Shown: positions 1 through 8,745, counted from the stretch's first letter. The stretch: 64,000 bases of DNA from Acinetobacter terrae (GCF_013004375.1 NZ_JABERI010000041.1:124001-188000); one strand, 5' to 3'. The notes: generated by a model not told the origin, from the letters alone. Numbers and translations: made by a program.

Positions 1-1
1 T

Positions 2-235
2 GTTCGTTCAATACAATCCCAAATGATGCAACTTGAACTTCGTATGGCGCTATGTCAGTTTATCCATAATTACGCAGAAGATTCAGAAAAATTGCATAAG
101 AAAAACCAAGCCGGGTTTGAGAAATTTGAAAATATTATCTTTTCACCCTTAGTTTCATCAGATGACAAGATCCCAACTACATTCGATGGTATGGAACAGT
201 TGGCAAAACTAATAGGTGAATTTAGAAAGAATTAA
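2..235 (+). CDS. C-terminal part of an unrecognised protein
   Basis: The reading frame is open at the left edge of the window (from base 2) and ends at TAA 233-235, so only the last 77 codons are seen. The internal ATG pair at 23 is not necessarily the true start. The peptide is hydrophilic and helical in character, with no membrane segment and no motif I recognise. It is followed by a sigma-54-type promoter for the allantoinase gene, so it is probably the last gene of a different transcription unit. I assign no function. Confidence 0.5.
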   Translation, partial: VRSIQSQMMQLELRMALCQFIHNYAEDSEKLHKKNQAGFEKFENIIFSPLVSSDDKIPTTFDGMEQLAKLIGEFRKN

Positions 236-245
236 ATGAACTTTT

Positions 246-262
246 TTGGCGCATAAATTGCT
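246..262 (+). promoter_or_regulatory. Sigma-54 (-24/-12) promoter for puuE
   Basis: TTGGCGCATAAATTGCT has GG at 248-249 and GC at 260-261, separated by exactly 10 bases, and an intact TTGC -12 box. It lies about 55 bases before the GTG start of puuE. The same GG-N10-GC layout recurs before several other purine and guanidine genes here. Inferred from the motif alone. Confidence 0.6.
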
Positions 263-314
263 TATCGCTGTTATAGAAATTTAACGGTTTGATATAACAC
301 ATTAGGGAATTGAC

Positions 315-1277
315 GTGACCACAACCTACTTACGCGGCCAAGCACTCATTGATGACATTCGCAATGCACCCTATTCACGAGACCTGATTGGCTACCACGG
401 CGAACCTCCCAAAGTGAAATGGCCAAGCCAAGCTCGTATTGCGGTGCAGTTTGTACTGAATTACGAAGAAGGTGGGGAAAACCATGTTGAACATGGCGAT
501 GCCGGCTCGGAACAGTTTTTATCTGACATTATTGGCGCAGCAAGCTTTCCAGATAAACACATGTCGATGGATTCTATGTACGAATATGGCTCACGTGCAG
601 GCTTTTGGCGCATTCATCAAGAATTTCAAAAAAGAAATTTACCCATGACCATTTTTGGCGTGGGCATGGCATTGGTGCGTAATCCTTATATTGTCGAAGC
701 AATCAAAGAAGCCAATTATGATGTGGTTTCGCACGGTCAACGCTGGCTGAATTACCAAAATATGAACATTGAGACTGAACGCCAACACATGGATCAAGCC
801 ATCAGCGTATTACAGGCATTGTTTGGTGATGCTCCCATGGGTTGGTATACCGGTCGTGACAGCCCAAACACGCGTCAGTTACTGGCTGAATTTCCTCAGA
901 TTAAATACGACTGCGACTACTATGGCGATGACTTGCCATTTTGGAGCACATTGACCAATGCCGCAGGTGAAATACGCCCTCATTTGATCATTCCATATAC
1001 CCTTGAAACCAATGACATGAAATTTACTTCAACGGGTGGCTTTAATAGCGGTGAACAATTCTATCAATATCTGAAAGATGCCTTTGATGTGCTCTATGCA
1101 GAAGGGGAAACTGCACCGAAAATGCTGTCGATTGGCATGCATTGTCGTATTTTAGGGCGACCGGGACGTTTTAAAGCCCTACAAAAGTTCCTCGACTATA
1201 TTCAAAGTCATGACAAGGTCTGGATTTGCCGACGTGGTGATATTGCCGAGCACTGGTATAAACACCACGCGCCATAA
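315..1277 (+). CDS. puuE: Allantoinase, PuuE type (polysaccharide-deacetylase fold)
   Basis: Predicted to hydrolyse allantoin to allantoate in the cytoplasm. The 320-residue sequence has the NodB/polysaccharide-deacetylase fold of the PuuE family rather than the amidohydrolase fold of AllB. Family landmarks are the N-terminal RDLIGYHGEPP segment, the VQFVLNYEEGGEN strand, the SHGQRW turn, GWYTGRDSPNTR and the late GMHCRILGRPGR stretch. The start is GTG at 315; no upstream ATG fits. The next genes, uraD and uraH, make its substrate, and the NCS2 permease follows. A sigma-54-like promoter precedes it and a terminator follows at 1294, so it may be a single-gene transcript. Confidence 0.9.
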   Translation: MTTTYLRGQALIDDIRNAPYSRDLIGYHGEPPKVKWPSQARIAVQFVLNYEEGGENHVEHGDAGSEQFLSDIIGAASFPDKHMSMDSMYEYGSRAGFWRIHQEFQKRNLPMTIFGVGMALVRNPYIVEAIKEANYDVVSHGQRWLNYQNMNIETERQHMDQAISVLQALFGDAPMGWYTGRDSPNTRQLLAEFPQIKYDCDYYGDDLPFWSTLTNAAGEIRPHLIIPYTLETNDMKFTSTGGFNSGEQFYQYLKDAFDVLYAEGETAPKMLSIGMHCRILGRPGRFKALQKFLDYIQSHDKVWICRRGDIAEHWYKHHAP

Positions 1278-1293
1278 TCAAAAAAACATATTT

Positions 1294-1319
1294 AAAGAGA
1301 ACCTTGGGTTCTCTTTTTT
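1294..1319 (+). terminator. Intrinsic terminator after puuE
   Basis: The stem AGAGAACC / GGTTCTCT is followed by a run of T, 17 bases after the puuE stop. Confidence 0.8.
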
Positions 1320-1419
1320 GATTTATGCAGTTTATAAAAATAATAGAGAAATCAAATTTGGCATTGTTATTGCAAAACCAGTTTTGAACAAACATTCAAT
1401 ATAATCAGGCGATTTAATA

Positions 1420-1923
1420 GTGCAACTCGTTGAATTTAATCAAGCATCACCACAAGATGCCATTAGCTTTTTAAAGCACTGTGTGCAAATACCCAGCTGG
1501 TCGACCGAGATTGCAGCCAAGCGCCCTTATGCATCAATTGAAGCGGTTATGCAGTCAGCCAAACAACAGGCAGCCACCTGGACATGGGACGAAATTAAAG
1601 CGGCTCTGGATAATCATCCGCGTATTGGCGAGAAAAAAGCACAGGCTGAATTGAGTGAAATCGAGAAGAACTTTTCTAACCGTGAGCAATCATCCATTAC
1701 AGCGGATGAAGAAACCCAGCTCGCTTTGCTTAAAGGCAATATTGCCTACGAAAAAAAATATGGCCATATTTTCCTGATTAAAGCCTTTGGTTTAACCAGC
1801 GAAGACGTGCTTCAAGCGCTGAAATATCGTTTGGTCAATGATCCAGAGATTGAAAAACGCATTGTCCACAATCAACTGGCTGAAATTGCCTTGTTAAGAC
1901 TGTCTCAGGAGCTTAAAGCATGA
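1420..1923 (+). CDS. uraD: OHCU decarboxylase UraD
   Basis: Converts 2-oxo-4-hydroxy-4-carboxy-5-ureidoimidazoline to S-allantoin, the third step after urate oxidation. It has 167 residues, normal for the family. The catalytic His lies in NHPRIGEKK at about residue 65, followed by the Glu-rich helix and the conserved KYGHIFLIKAFG strand with the C-terminal EIALLRL helix. The start is GTG at 1420, since no ATG lies nearby in frame. The last four bases overlap the ATG of uraH (ATGA), which implies translational coupling. The enzyme works directly on the product of UraH. Confidence 0.92.
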   Translation: MQLVEFNQASPQDAISFLKHCVQIPSWSTEIAAKRPYASIEAVMQSAKQQAATWTWDEIKAALDNHPRIGEKKAQAELSEIEKNFSNREQSSITADEETQLALLKGNIAYEKKYGHIFLIKAFGLTSEDVLQALKYRLVNDPEIEKRIVHNQLAEIALLRLSQELKA

Positions 1924-2240
1924 TCAGCACCCATATTTTAGATACCCATCTGGGTAAACCGGCGGCAAAAGTCGCGATCAAACTTTTTTCCGAAGATGGC
2001 ACTTTACTTGGTGAAGCATTGACCAATACGGATGGCCGGGTGACCGATTTTGGTTTCACTGAATTTAAGGCAGGGGCTTATAGTCTTGAATTTGCCACCT
2101 CTGCTTATTTTGAAGGCTTGGGATTAGAGACCTTCTTTCCCAAAGCAGTCATTCATTTCTATGTGAAAGATGCATCGCAGCACTTTCATATTCCTTTGCT
2201 GATTAGCCCATTCGCATACTCCACATATCGCGGAAGCTGA
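1920..2240 (+). CDS. uraH: 5-hydroxyisourate hydrolase (transthyretin-like)
   Basis: Hydrolyses 5-hydroxyisourate to OHCU. At 106 residues it has the size of bacterial transthyretin-like hydrolases. The conserved N-terminal THILDTHLGKPA segment and the C-terminal YSTYRGS tetrapeptide signature (YRGS at the very end) are both present. It starts by a 4-base overlap with uraD and is followed after 32 bases by the purine permease, so uraD-uraH-permease form one operon. There is no signal peptide, which suggests a cytoplasmic enzyme. Confidence 0.93.
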   Translation: MISTHILDTHLGKPAAKVAIKLFSEDGTLLGEALTNTDGRVTDFGFTEFKAGAYSLEFATSAYFEGLGLETFFPKAVIHFYVKDASQHFHIPLLISPFAYSTYRGS

Positions 2241-2272
2241 TTTTATTTTTGACTTTGAGGGAGAGAAAAAGA

Positions 2273-3631
2273 ATGACAGAACAAAGCAAAACAATTTCAC
2301 CAGAACATGAATATTTAGGCGCTGGCAAAAGTGCAGCCTATGGTTTACAACATGTGTTGACTATGTATGGCGGAATTATCGCGCCACCATTAATCGTGGG
2401 AACAGCAGCAGGTCTGGAACCTTATCAAATAGGTTTGCTGATTGCTGCTGCATTATTTGTCGGCGGTTTGGCCACAATTCTGCAAACTCTTGGGGTGAAA
2501 TATATCGGAGCCAAATTACCGCTGGTTCAAGGTGTGTCCTTTGCCGGTGTTGCGACGATGGTGGCGATTGTGACGACAGGTGGAGGATTATCAACAGTTT
2601 ATGGGGCAGTAATCATTGCATCTTTAATTGGTTTCTTCCTTGCGCCTTATTTTTCCAAGATTATCCGTTTTTTCCCACCCATTGTAACGGGGTGCGTGAT
2701 TACCGTGATTGGTCTGTCGTTACTGCCGGTGGCGGTACGTTGGATGATGGGCGGTAACAGCAAAGCGCCAGAATGGGGTAGTGTAGAAAATATTGGCATT
2801 GCACTGATGACCTTGGCCATTGTGATATGCCTGAATTTAACCCGTAATCCGGCCATCCGTCGTTTATCTATTTTACTTGCCATCGTATTGGGTAGCATTC
2901 TTGCCTATATTTTTGGCTTTGGTGATTTTTCTAAAGTGGCCAATGGAGCGTGGGTACAAGTGCCGAGTTTCTTTGCTTTTGGACTGCCAACCTTTGAGCT
3001 AACCGCTATCATTTCCATGCTGATTGTGACTTTGGTGATCATGACTGAAACTACGGCTGATATTATCGCGGTCGGTGAAATTGTCGGAACAAAAGTGGAC
3101 TCGGAACGTATTTCCAATGGTCTACGTGCCGATATGTTGTCGAGTGCTGTTGCACCTATTTTTGGATCGTTCATGCAAAGTGCTTTTGCACAAAATGTTG
3201 GCTTGGTCGCTATTACCGGGGTGAAAAGCCGTTTTGTGGTGGCAGCAGGCGGCATGATTTTAGTGGTCTTGGGATTGTTGCCCGTTATGGGGCGTTTAAT
3301 TGCCGCCATTCCCGTTCCCGTATTGGGCGGTGCAGGTCTGGTACTTTTTGGTACTGTGGCAGCGAGTGGGATCCGTACTCTGGCTAAAATTGATTACAAT
3401 GAACAAAAAAACCTGATTATTGTGGCAACTGCGATTGCTGCAGGCATGATCCCGATTATTGACCATTCATTTTATGCAAATTTCCCCAAATGGGTGCAAA
3501 CCTTATTCCACTCAGGTATTAGCTCTACCTGCTTGATGGCGATTATTCTTAATCTTCTGTTTAATCACCTGAATGTGTTTAAAGGGAATCCATCTGTCGG
3601 CTCTAAAGCAGCGGTAGATACACAACATTAA
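2273..3631 (+). CDS. NCS2 family uracil/xanthine (urate) permease
   Basis: A purine:cation symporter of the nucleobase-ascorbate transporter family, likely for xanthine or urate given its neighbours. The protein has about 452 residues with 12-14 hydrophobic segments. The NCS2 motif region around QSAFAQNVGLVAITGVKSR and the earlier ETTADIIAVGEI helix (TM8, with its substrate-binding Glu) are present. I chose ATG 2273 rather than TTG 2249 because the ribosome site GAGGGAGAG sits just upstream of it. It is the last gene of the uraD-uraH operon and is followed by a terminator. The exact substrate cannot be read from sequence. Confidence 0.88.
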   Translation: MTEQSKTISPEHEYLGAGKSAAYGLQHVLTMYGGIIAPPLIVGTAAGLEPYQIGLLIAAALFVGGLATILQTLGVKYIGAKLPLVQGVSFAGVATMVAIVTTGGGLSTVYGAVIIASLIGFFLAPYFSKIIRFFPPIVTGCVITVIGLSLLPVAVRWMMGGNSKAPEWGSVENIGIALMTLAIVICLNLTRNPAIRRLSILLAIVLGSILAYIFGFGDFSKVANGAWVQVPSFFAFGLPTFELTAIISMLIVTLVIMTETTADIIAVGEIVGTKVDSERISNGLRADMLSSAVAPIFGSFMQSAFAQNVGLVAITGVKSRFVVAAGGMILVVLGLLPVMGRLIAAIPVPVLGGAGLVLFGTVAASGIRTLAKIDYNEQKNLIIVATAIAAGMIPIIDHSFYANFPKWVQTLFHSGISSTCLMAIILNLLFNHLNVFKGNPSVGSKAAVDTQH

Positions 3632-3656
3632 TTCTGTAAATGTTTAGGCTACATTT

Positions 3657-3680
3657 AAGCCCATATCTATGGGCTTTTTT
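3657..3680 (+). terminator. Intrinsic terminator after the NCS2 permease
   Basis: Stem AAGCCCAT / ATGGGCTT with a short loop and a T run, 26 bases after the permease stop. Confidence 0.8.
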
Positions 3681-3698
3681 ATACCAACAATTAAAAAC

Positions 3699-3716
3699 TT
3701 GGCTTTGTTTTTGCTT
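3699..3716 (+). promoter_or_regulatory. Sigma-54 (-24/-12) promoter for the Tsx-like gene
   Basis: TTGGCTTTGTTTTTGCTT has GG at 3701-3702 and GC at 3713-3714 (N10) and an intact TTGC box. It lies 46 bases before the ATG at 3762. Confidence 0.6.
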
Positions 3717-3761
3717 TATTTAATACGTGATTATTTTATTCGTTATTGGGGGACCTTATTT

Positions 3762-4475
3762 ATGAAATTCACTCAAGTTACTGTTGCAACATTACTCGCA
3801 TTAGGTGCTGTATCTACACAAGCAAAACCAATCTGGCAAGACTTCAGCGTGTCTGGTCTTTATGGGGAAAATTATGAAGTTGTAGACGAGAAGCAAACGA
3901 CTTTAACGCTTGAATATACAGCAAAAGTTAAATATGCAGATGTATTCTTCTTTGTTGACCGCATGCGTGGTGGAGATGATGGTAAATCAAGTTATTTTGA
4001 ATTGTCACCGCGTTTAAGCTTAGGTGAAGTATCAGGTCAAAAACTTGCGTTCGGTCCTGTGAAAGATGTATTGATTTCGACCACTTGGGAAGGTGGAGAA
4101 GGTTTTGATAACTTCTTATATGGTGTAGGTTTCGATCTGGATATTCCATATTTCCGTTACGCAAGCATCAATCTTTACCGTGCAAACAATGAAAACATTG
4201 ATGATGACTATCAATTGACCCTTACCTATGGTGTGCCATTCAAATTGGGTACTGAAGAATTCCTGGTCGATGGCTTCCTGGATTGGTCAACAGAAGAAGA
4301 CGATCATAAGAGTGAGATGAACTGGACCACGCAGTGGAAATGGAATGTAGGTAAACATATTTCTCCTGATACTAATTTATATCTAGGTATCGAACACTCT
4401 GTATGGAACAACAAATATGGCATTCCAAATGCTGATGAAAACAACGTCAGTGCATTAGTGAAATATCACTTCTAA
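3762..4475 (+). CDS. Tsx-like nucleoside channel, outer membrane
   Basis: A 237-residue outer-membrane beta-barrel resembling the nucleoside-specific channel Tsx/OmpK group. The signal peptide covers the first 22 or so residues and ends at TQAKP. Mature strands alternate aromatic and charged residues, and the last residue is Phe in VKYHF, the usual signal for barrel insertion. ATG 3762 is chosen because it gives a proper signal peptide; the upstream in-frame ATG at 3669 would bury it and lies inside the terminator/promoter region. Between the purine permease and allantoate genes, it probably lets purines or nucleosides across the outer membrane. Confidence 0.8.
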   Translation: MKFTQVTVATLLALGAVSTQAKPIWQDFSVSGLYGENYEVVDEKQTTLTLEYTAKVKYADVFFFVDRMRGGDDGKSSYFELSPRLSLGEVSGQKLAFGPVKDVLISTTWEGGEGFDNFLYGVGFDLDIPYFRYASINLYRANNENIDDDYQLTLTYGVPFKLGTEEFLVDGFLDWSTEEDDHKSEMNWTTQWKWNVGKHISPDTNLYLGIEHSVWNNKYGIPNADENNVSALVKYHF

Positions 4476-4496
4476 GCAGAGTTATGGCTAAATATT

Positions 4497-4526
4497 AAAA
4501 AAGCCCTTGTTCACAAGGGCTTTTTT
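4497..4526. terminator. Bidirectional terminator between tsx-like and allA
   Basis: AAAAAGCCCTTG / CAAGGGCTTTTTT forms a strong stem with A and T runs on either side, so it can end both convergent transcripts. Confidence 0.85.
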
Positions 4527-4533
4527 AATTGGC

Positions 4534-5040
4534 TTAGCGTTCTATAAGAATTTTTTCTGGAAAAGAGTAAACATCGCAGTTCGGTCCTGTTCCTATACGA
4601 TCAACAACCACAAACTCACTGGGTGCTTCAAGAGTTAGTAAGGGATGATGCCATGTCCCGGCACGATAATTCACGCCTTGTGAACCATTCGTAATAAATG
4701 CCTGAATATGGTTCAGATCTGGCTTTTCATGATCAAGACTCGGTGCGACCACAATCAAAAACTGTTGTCCCTGCATCGGAATAAAAGCTTGTGAACCGAG
4801 GGGATGTCTTTCGAGCATTGAAATTTCAAAAGGAATTTCAGTGATTTGAATATTCTTAAAAATACTGAGTCCAACTTTTGCATCGGTTTGTGCTTCAGCC
4901 AAAGCATGATAACGCTCGGTATGTTGATCATTGATATGAAAAAAGTCATTGCCTTTACACGCAATGACTTCGCCATAAGGCGCAAAACTTTCCGCATCTA
5001 AAGGCTGTATTTTTATCGTTTGCATGGTCATAGTATTCAT
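4534..5040 (-). CDS. allA: Ureidoglycolate lyase AllA
   Basis: Splits ureidoglycolate to glyoxylate and urea, the last purine-ring step. The 168-residue protein carries the cupin-like AllA fold: FAPYGEVI near the N-terminus, MLERHPLGSQAFIPM in the middle and the GTWHHPLL and FVVVDRIG segments near the end. It lies 5 bases after the allantoicase stop, on the same strand, so the two are co-transcribed. Several ATGs cluster at the start (5040, 5031, 5025) and no strong ribosome site separates them; 5040 is kept but uncertain. Confidence 0.9.
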   Translation of the reverse strand: MNTMTMQTIKIQPLDAESFAPYGEVIACKGNDFFHINDQHTERYHALAEAQTDAKVGLSIFKNIQITEIPFEISMLERHPLGSQAFIPMQGQQFLIVVAPSLDHEKPDLNHIQAFITNGSQGVNYRAGTWHHPLLTLEAPSEFVVVDRIGTGPNCDVYSFPEKILIER

Positions 5041-5045
5041 ATCGA

Positions 5046-6050
5046 TTAAGCGACTTTACCCCATAAGCGAATCCGGCTGATCCCGCCGTCAGGAATCATG
5101 TTGATACGGATATGGGAAATTTTTTCCTGCTTTAAGATTTCCTCGACAAAAGAATGAATATGGTCCATTTGCATATCTTGCGCTTCTAGCAGGAAAGGCC
5201 AGAACATGCTTTGCGGAATCAGCTGCTGGTCTGTTGCATCTTCTACGTAAATCGCCTGGATGGACACTTGTGCAGGAAAGTTTCCCTTAAAGTGTGCGGT
5301 ATCGATGTCAATTTTTTCAATATGGCCACTTTGACCTAAAGCCAGAATACACCAGTCAAAACCAGGTGCACGGCGACGTTTGGTTTCCCAGCCATCTCCC
5401 ATATTAATGCCACGACCCGGATTAATCAGATTGCGCGGATGACCAAAATGCGCATCACTATAGGCAATCACGCGACCACCGTTTTCTAAAGCTAATAAAT
5501 CCAGAGTTTGAGTACCATCTTTTACTTGAATTTGCACTTCACCATAGACTCTAAAACGTGCCACACCGCCATCTGGATAAATATTTAAACGGATATGGGT
5601 AAACACCTGTTCGGTATCAATATTAAAAATGTGATGGTCACTTGGGCCTAGAAGGTTATTTTTTAAAATATTTTGCCATTCTATATGACTCAGTTCTCCA
5701 TCTGGTGCATAGCATGCTTCTACAATAGCAGAAGCCGGATAGTTCCCTGTAAAGAAAGTGGTATCGATATCAAGTGCTTTAATTTTTCCTGCCACACCTA
5801 GTTTAATAACGGCCCAGTCATAGCCTGCATGGCGTTTACGGCGGGTTTCCCAGCCGTCCATCCATTTGCCATGTTCATCAAATTTATCTTCTACAAATAC
5901 TGGAGAAGTGAATTGCAACATGCGTTTTGCTTCAGCAAAAAAATCATCAGAACAAGCAATGATTTCTGCACCAATTCGGTCATCTGCCAGATTAGTCAGT
6001 TGCTGTATATGGGTAGGAGCATCAAAAATTGGTGCAAACAAAGTTGCCAT
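5046..6050 (-). CDS. alc: Allantoicase
   Basis: Hydrolyses allantoate to ureidoglycolate and urea. The 334-residue protein shows the internal duplication of allantoicases: two halves, each with a WETRRKR / WETKRRR motif followed by GYDWAVIKLG or GFDWCILALG, a DIDT strand and an IRINMIPDGG / IRLNIYPDGG strand. With AllA it forms a two-gene operon transcribed away from hpxO. Its promoter appears to be the sigma-54 element at 6151. Using allantoicase plus lyase means both amidino nitrogens leave as urea, yet no urease or urea importer is seen in the window. Confidence 0.95.
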   Translation of the reverse strand: MATLFAPIFDAPTHIQQLTNLADDRIGAEIIACSDDFFAEAKRMLQFTSPVFVEDKFDEHGKWMDGWETRRKRHAGYDWAVIKLGVAGKIKALDIDTTFFTGNYPASAIVEACYAPDGELSHIEWQNILKNNLLGPSDHHIFNIDTEQVFTHIRLNIYPDGGVARFRVYGEVQIQVKDGTQTLDLLALENGGRVIAYSDAHFGHPRNLINPGRGINMGDGWETKRRRAPGFDWCILALGQSGHIEKIDIDTAHFKGNFPAQVSIQAIYVEDATDQQLIPQSMFWPFLLEAQDMQMDHIHSFVEEILKQEKISHIRINMIPDGGISRIRLWGKVA

Positions 6051-6150
6051 AAATATCTTCCATTAACTTTATTAATTAAATGAATAGACTTGTTTTGTTG
6101 GGTGATTCATTTTGAACAATTGATAAAAACAAGCTTTTACATATGTTTAG

Positions 6151-6168
6151 AAGCACAGCTTGTGCCAA
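6151..6168 (-). promoter_or_regulatory. Sigma-54 promoter for alc-allA, overlapping a dyad
   Basis: On the minus strand the element reads TTGGCACAAGCTGTGCTT, with GG-N10-GC (plus-strand positions 6165-6166 and 6153-6154). It also contains the dyad GCACA/TGTGC, which might double as a protein-binding site. It faces away from the hpxO promoter about 50 bases away. Confidence 0.6.
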
Positions 6169-6200
6169 CTTTTGAAATTTTTAAGTGCGTTATCAAAAAA

Positions 6201-6218
6201 ATGGCACGTTTTTAGCAT
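6201..6218 (+). promoter_or_regulatory. Sigma-54 promoter for hpxO
   Basis: ATGGCACGTTTTTAGCAT contains the full TGGCACG -24 box and a -12 GC at 6215-6216 with N10 spacing. It lies 40 bases before hpxO. Confidence 0.65.
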
Positions 6219-6257
6219 TTTGTGGTGCAGATACTTAAATATACAAAGGAGTTATAG

Positions 6258-7415
6258 ATGGAAATTATAATTATTGGTGCAGGTATGGGCGGTTTAACCA
6301 CAGGAATTGCACTAAAAAAGTTTGGACACCAAGTCACCATCTATGAGCAAGCAGAACAAATTTTAGCTATGGGAGCAGCCATCTCTTTATGGTCAAATGG
6401 GGTTAAATGTTTAAATTATTTAGGATTAACTGATCAGGTCGCGAAACTGGGTGGGCAAATGGATCACTTGGCCTATATGGATGGATTAACAGGTGACGTG
6501 ATGACACAGTTCAGCTTGCATCCCCTCATAGCAGAAGTTGGACAACGTCCATATCCGGTGTCGCGTTCAGATTTACAAAACATGCTGATGGATGAGTTCG
6601 GCCGTGAAAATATTCATCTGGGCAAAAAAATGTTGTCCTTTACAGAAGCCAATGATGTAGTCACAGTGCAATTTGCAGATGGAACGCAAGTACAAACACA
6701 ACTCTTGGTCGGTGCGGATGGTACACATTCAATTACCCGGGCTTATGTATTGGGCGAACAGGTTGAGCGCCGTTATGCGGGTTATGTCAACTGGAATGGT
6801 TTAGTTGAAATTTCAGAGGATTATGCACCTGCTGATCAATGGACCACCTATGTCGGTGAGGGCAAGCGTGTTTCGTTAATGCCAGTGGCTGATCATCGTT
6901 TCTATTTTTTCTTTGATGTACCTTTACCCGTGGGCTTAGAGAATAATCGTAGTAATTATAAAGCTTTGTTAAAAGAATATTTCACAGGATGGTGTCCGCA
7001 AGTTCAAAAATTAATTGACAATATAAATGAGCAAACAACCAATCGTGTGGAAATTCATGACATTGAACCGTTTGCACAATTTTATAAAGGGCGTGTGGTG
7101 ATCGTCGGTGATGCTGCGCACAGTACCACGCCGGATATTGGCCAAGGTGGTTGCCAGGCGATGGAAGATGCGATTTATTTATCTCGAGCTTTGCAAATTA
7201 ACACCTTGGGCTTGGAAGACGCTTTAAAGCGTTATCAAAACAAGCGTAATGAACGTGCCAATGAATTGGTGCTGCGTGCACGTAAACGTTGCGATGTGAC
7301 GCATATGAAAGATAAGCAAATCACCAAAGAGTGGTATGAAGAACTCCGTAAAGAGCAGGGGCCGCATATCATGAAAGGCATTATCAGTAATATTGTGGGT
7401 AATCCACTGGATTAA
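6258..7415 (+). CDS. hpxO: FAD-dependent urate hydroxylase HpxO
   Basis: Oxidises urate with NADH and oxygen to 5-hydroxyisourate, replacing classical uricase. The 385-residue flavoprotein has the N-terminal dinucleotide-binding motif [10 protein letters not shown], the DG motif in [10 protein letters not shown] around residue 155 and the second FAD motif [22 protein letters not shown] split across about residues 285-305. The region NWNGLVEI and the overall length agree with HpxO of Klebsiella. A ribosome site AAGGAG precedes ATG 6258. Divergent from alc-allA, with its own sigma-54-like promoter and a terminator after it. Confidence 0.93.
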   Translation: MEIIIIGAGMGGLTTGIALKKFGHQVTIYEQAEQILAMGAAISLWSNGVKCLNYLGLTDQVAKLGGQMDHLAYMDGLTGDVMTQFSLHPLIAEVGQRPYPVSRSDLQNMLMDEFGRENIHLGKKMLSFTEANDVVTVQFADGTQVQTQLLVGADGTHSITRAYVLGEQVERRYAGYVNWNGLVEISEDYAPADQWTTYVGEGKRVSLMPVADHRFYFFFDVPLPVGLENNRSNYKALLKEYFTGWCPQVQKLIDNINEQTTNRVEIHDIEPFAQFYKGRVVIVGDAAHSTTPDIGQGGCQAMEDAIYLSRALQINTLGLEDALKRYQNKRNERANELVLRARKRCDVTHMKDKQITKEWYEELRKEQGPHIMKGIISNIVGNPLD

Positions 7416-7429
7416 TTCCTCGTTCAGCC

Positions 7430-7457
7430 AAAAAGCCCTTCATCATAAAGGGCTTTT
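7430..7457 (+). terminator. Intrinsic terminator after hpxO
   Basis: AAAAGCCCTT / AAGGGCTTTT stem followed by T residues, 15 bases after the stop. Confidence 0.8.
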
Positions 7458-7579
7458 GATTATCGTATGCTGCAAAGAACTGATGAAAACTTAAAATCTT
7501 TTTTTAGAAAAAATGATTCGTCAAGTTGGTGATGAGGGAGTAAATTACTTACATTTTATAGCTTTAATAAGGTCAAGTG

Positions 7580-8467
7580 ATGGCATCCACATGGATTCTG
7601 TTTACGCTGATGGCTGCATTTATGCAGGCTTGGCGTAATGCATTTCAAAAGCAACTGAGTACCACTGTTGATGTCTATGGAGTAACACTGGCGCGATTTA
7701 TTTTTGGTTTTCCTTTAGCCATTCTTTACTTGACCTTTTTATATCAGAGTCAGCCCATACCACTTCCGGTTAGCTTTACACCACGTTATGCCATTTATAT
7801 TGTCATTGCCGGGATCAGCCAGATTGCTGCCACTGCATTAATGGTGCAATTATTTAAACAAAAAAACTATGCTATCGGTGTGGGACTGTCCAAGAGTGAA
7901 GCCATTTTAGCCGCGCTGATTGGCGCTTCATTGCTGAGTGATCATTTAAGTGCATTGGGATGGTTTGGGGTAGCCTTAGGTGGTTTGGCAGTCTTTTTAC
8001 TCAGTAAAGGATCCAGAGCGGAAAAGCTTTCCATGCCGACATTAATGATCGGTATAGGCAGTGGCCTGTGCTTTGCCATTACCTCACTACTGGTTCGTGA
8101 AGCCAGCCTGGAATTGCCACAACTGCCCTTTATTCATCGGGCGGCGTGGGTATTGCTCAGTATTATTGGTTTTCAATGTGTCAGTATGCTGATTTATTTA
8201 GGTTTATTCAGTCGCCAGACCTTAAAGGCCATGTGGGCAAGATTAGGCTTAACCTTCAAAGTCAGTCTGTGCAGTTTTATTGCGTCCTTGGGATGGTTCA
8301 CTGCCATGAGCATGCAATCGGTGGCCATTGTAAAAACACTGGGACAAATTGAAATCTTGTTTAGCCTGTTAATTTCTGCCTATTTTTTTAAGGAAAAACT
8401 GGCAAAAGCGGAACATTGGGGCTTACTGCTGGTGGTTATCGCCGCCATACTGGTGATCTGGGCTTAA
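7580..8467 (+). CDS. EamA/DMT family transporter
   Basis: A 295-residue inner-membrane protein with about ten hydrophobic segments in two EamA repeats; typical pieces are ISQIAATALMVQLF in repeat 1 and VKTLGQIEILFSLLISAYFFKEKL in repeat 2, the latter a strong DMT signature. GTG 7577 and ATG 7580 are adjacent starts; ATG 7580 gives the better spacing from AAGG. Substrate is unknown. Its place between hpxO and a decayed deaminase gene suggests a purine-related or amino-nitrogen metabolite, but that is inference from context only. Confidence 0.8.
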   Translation: MASTWILFTLMAAFMQAWRNAFQKQLSTTVDVYGVTLARFIFGFPLAILYLTFLYQSQPIPLPVSFTPRYAIYIVIAGISQIAATALMVQLFKQKNYAIGVGLSKSEAILAALIGASLLSDHLSALGWFGVALGGLAVFLLSKGSRAEKLSMPTLMIGIGSGLCFAITSLLVREASLELPQLPFIHRAAWVLLSIIGFQCVSMLIYLGLFSRQTLKAMWARLGLTFKVSLCSFIASLGWFTAMSMQSVAIVKTLGQIEILFSLLISAYFFKEKLAKAEHWGLLLVVIAAILVIWA

Positions 8468-8515
8468 TTATCATGAATCCCGAAAAAATGTATGCCATCT
8501 AATAATGATTTCAGA

Positions 8516-8685
8516 AATAACCACTAAATTTTGAGCATTAAAAGTTTCATCAATAGGGCGAATGGGTGTTTGCCCTAAAGGCACCAGCTCAACGATTTTC
8601 CCTCTGAAATGACTATGCCACCACGTGCATCGCTTTTATTCCCAGTAAAAATAGCCAGTGGCTGTTTAATCCAAATAGTCGACAT
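8516..8685 (-). pseudogene. Remnant of an 8-oxoguanine-deaminase-like amidohydrolase
   Basis: Reading the minus strand from ATG 8685 gives MSTIWIKQPLAIFTGNKSDA and then RGGIVISEGK, the typical N-terminus of TRZ/ATZ-type 8-oxoguanine deaminases. After the A run (plus-strand T run 8596-8599) the frame is lost and a TAG follows; in the next frame the family sequence resumes as IVELVPLGQTP and NAQNLVV. Homology then stops before the expected metal-binding HHH/HxH segment, and the rest of the gene (about 85%) is missing. One lost A plus a large deletion explain it. It is a relic in the purine island beside a functional amidohydrolase gene at 17 kb. Confidence 0.65.
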
Positions 8686-8745
8686 AATCTTGCCTTAACA
8701 ATTGAAATTTCAATCAAAACAGCAAGAGCCATACCAATAACGGGT

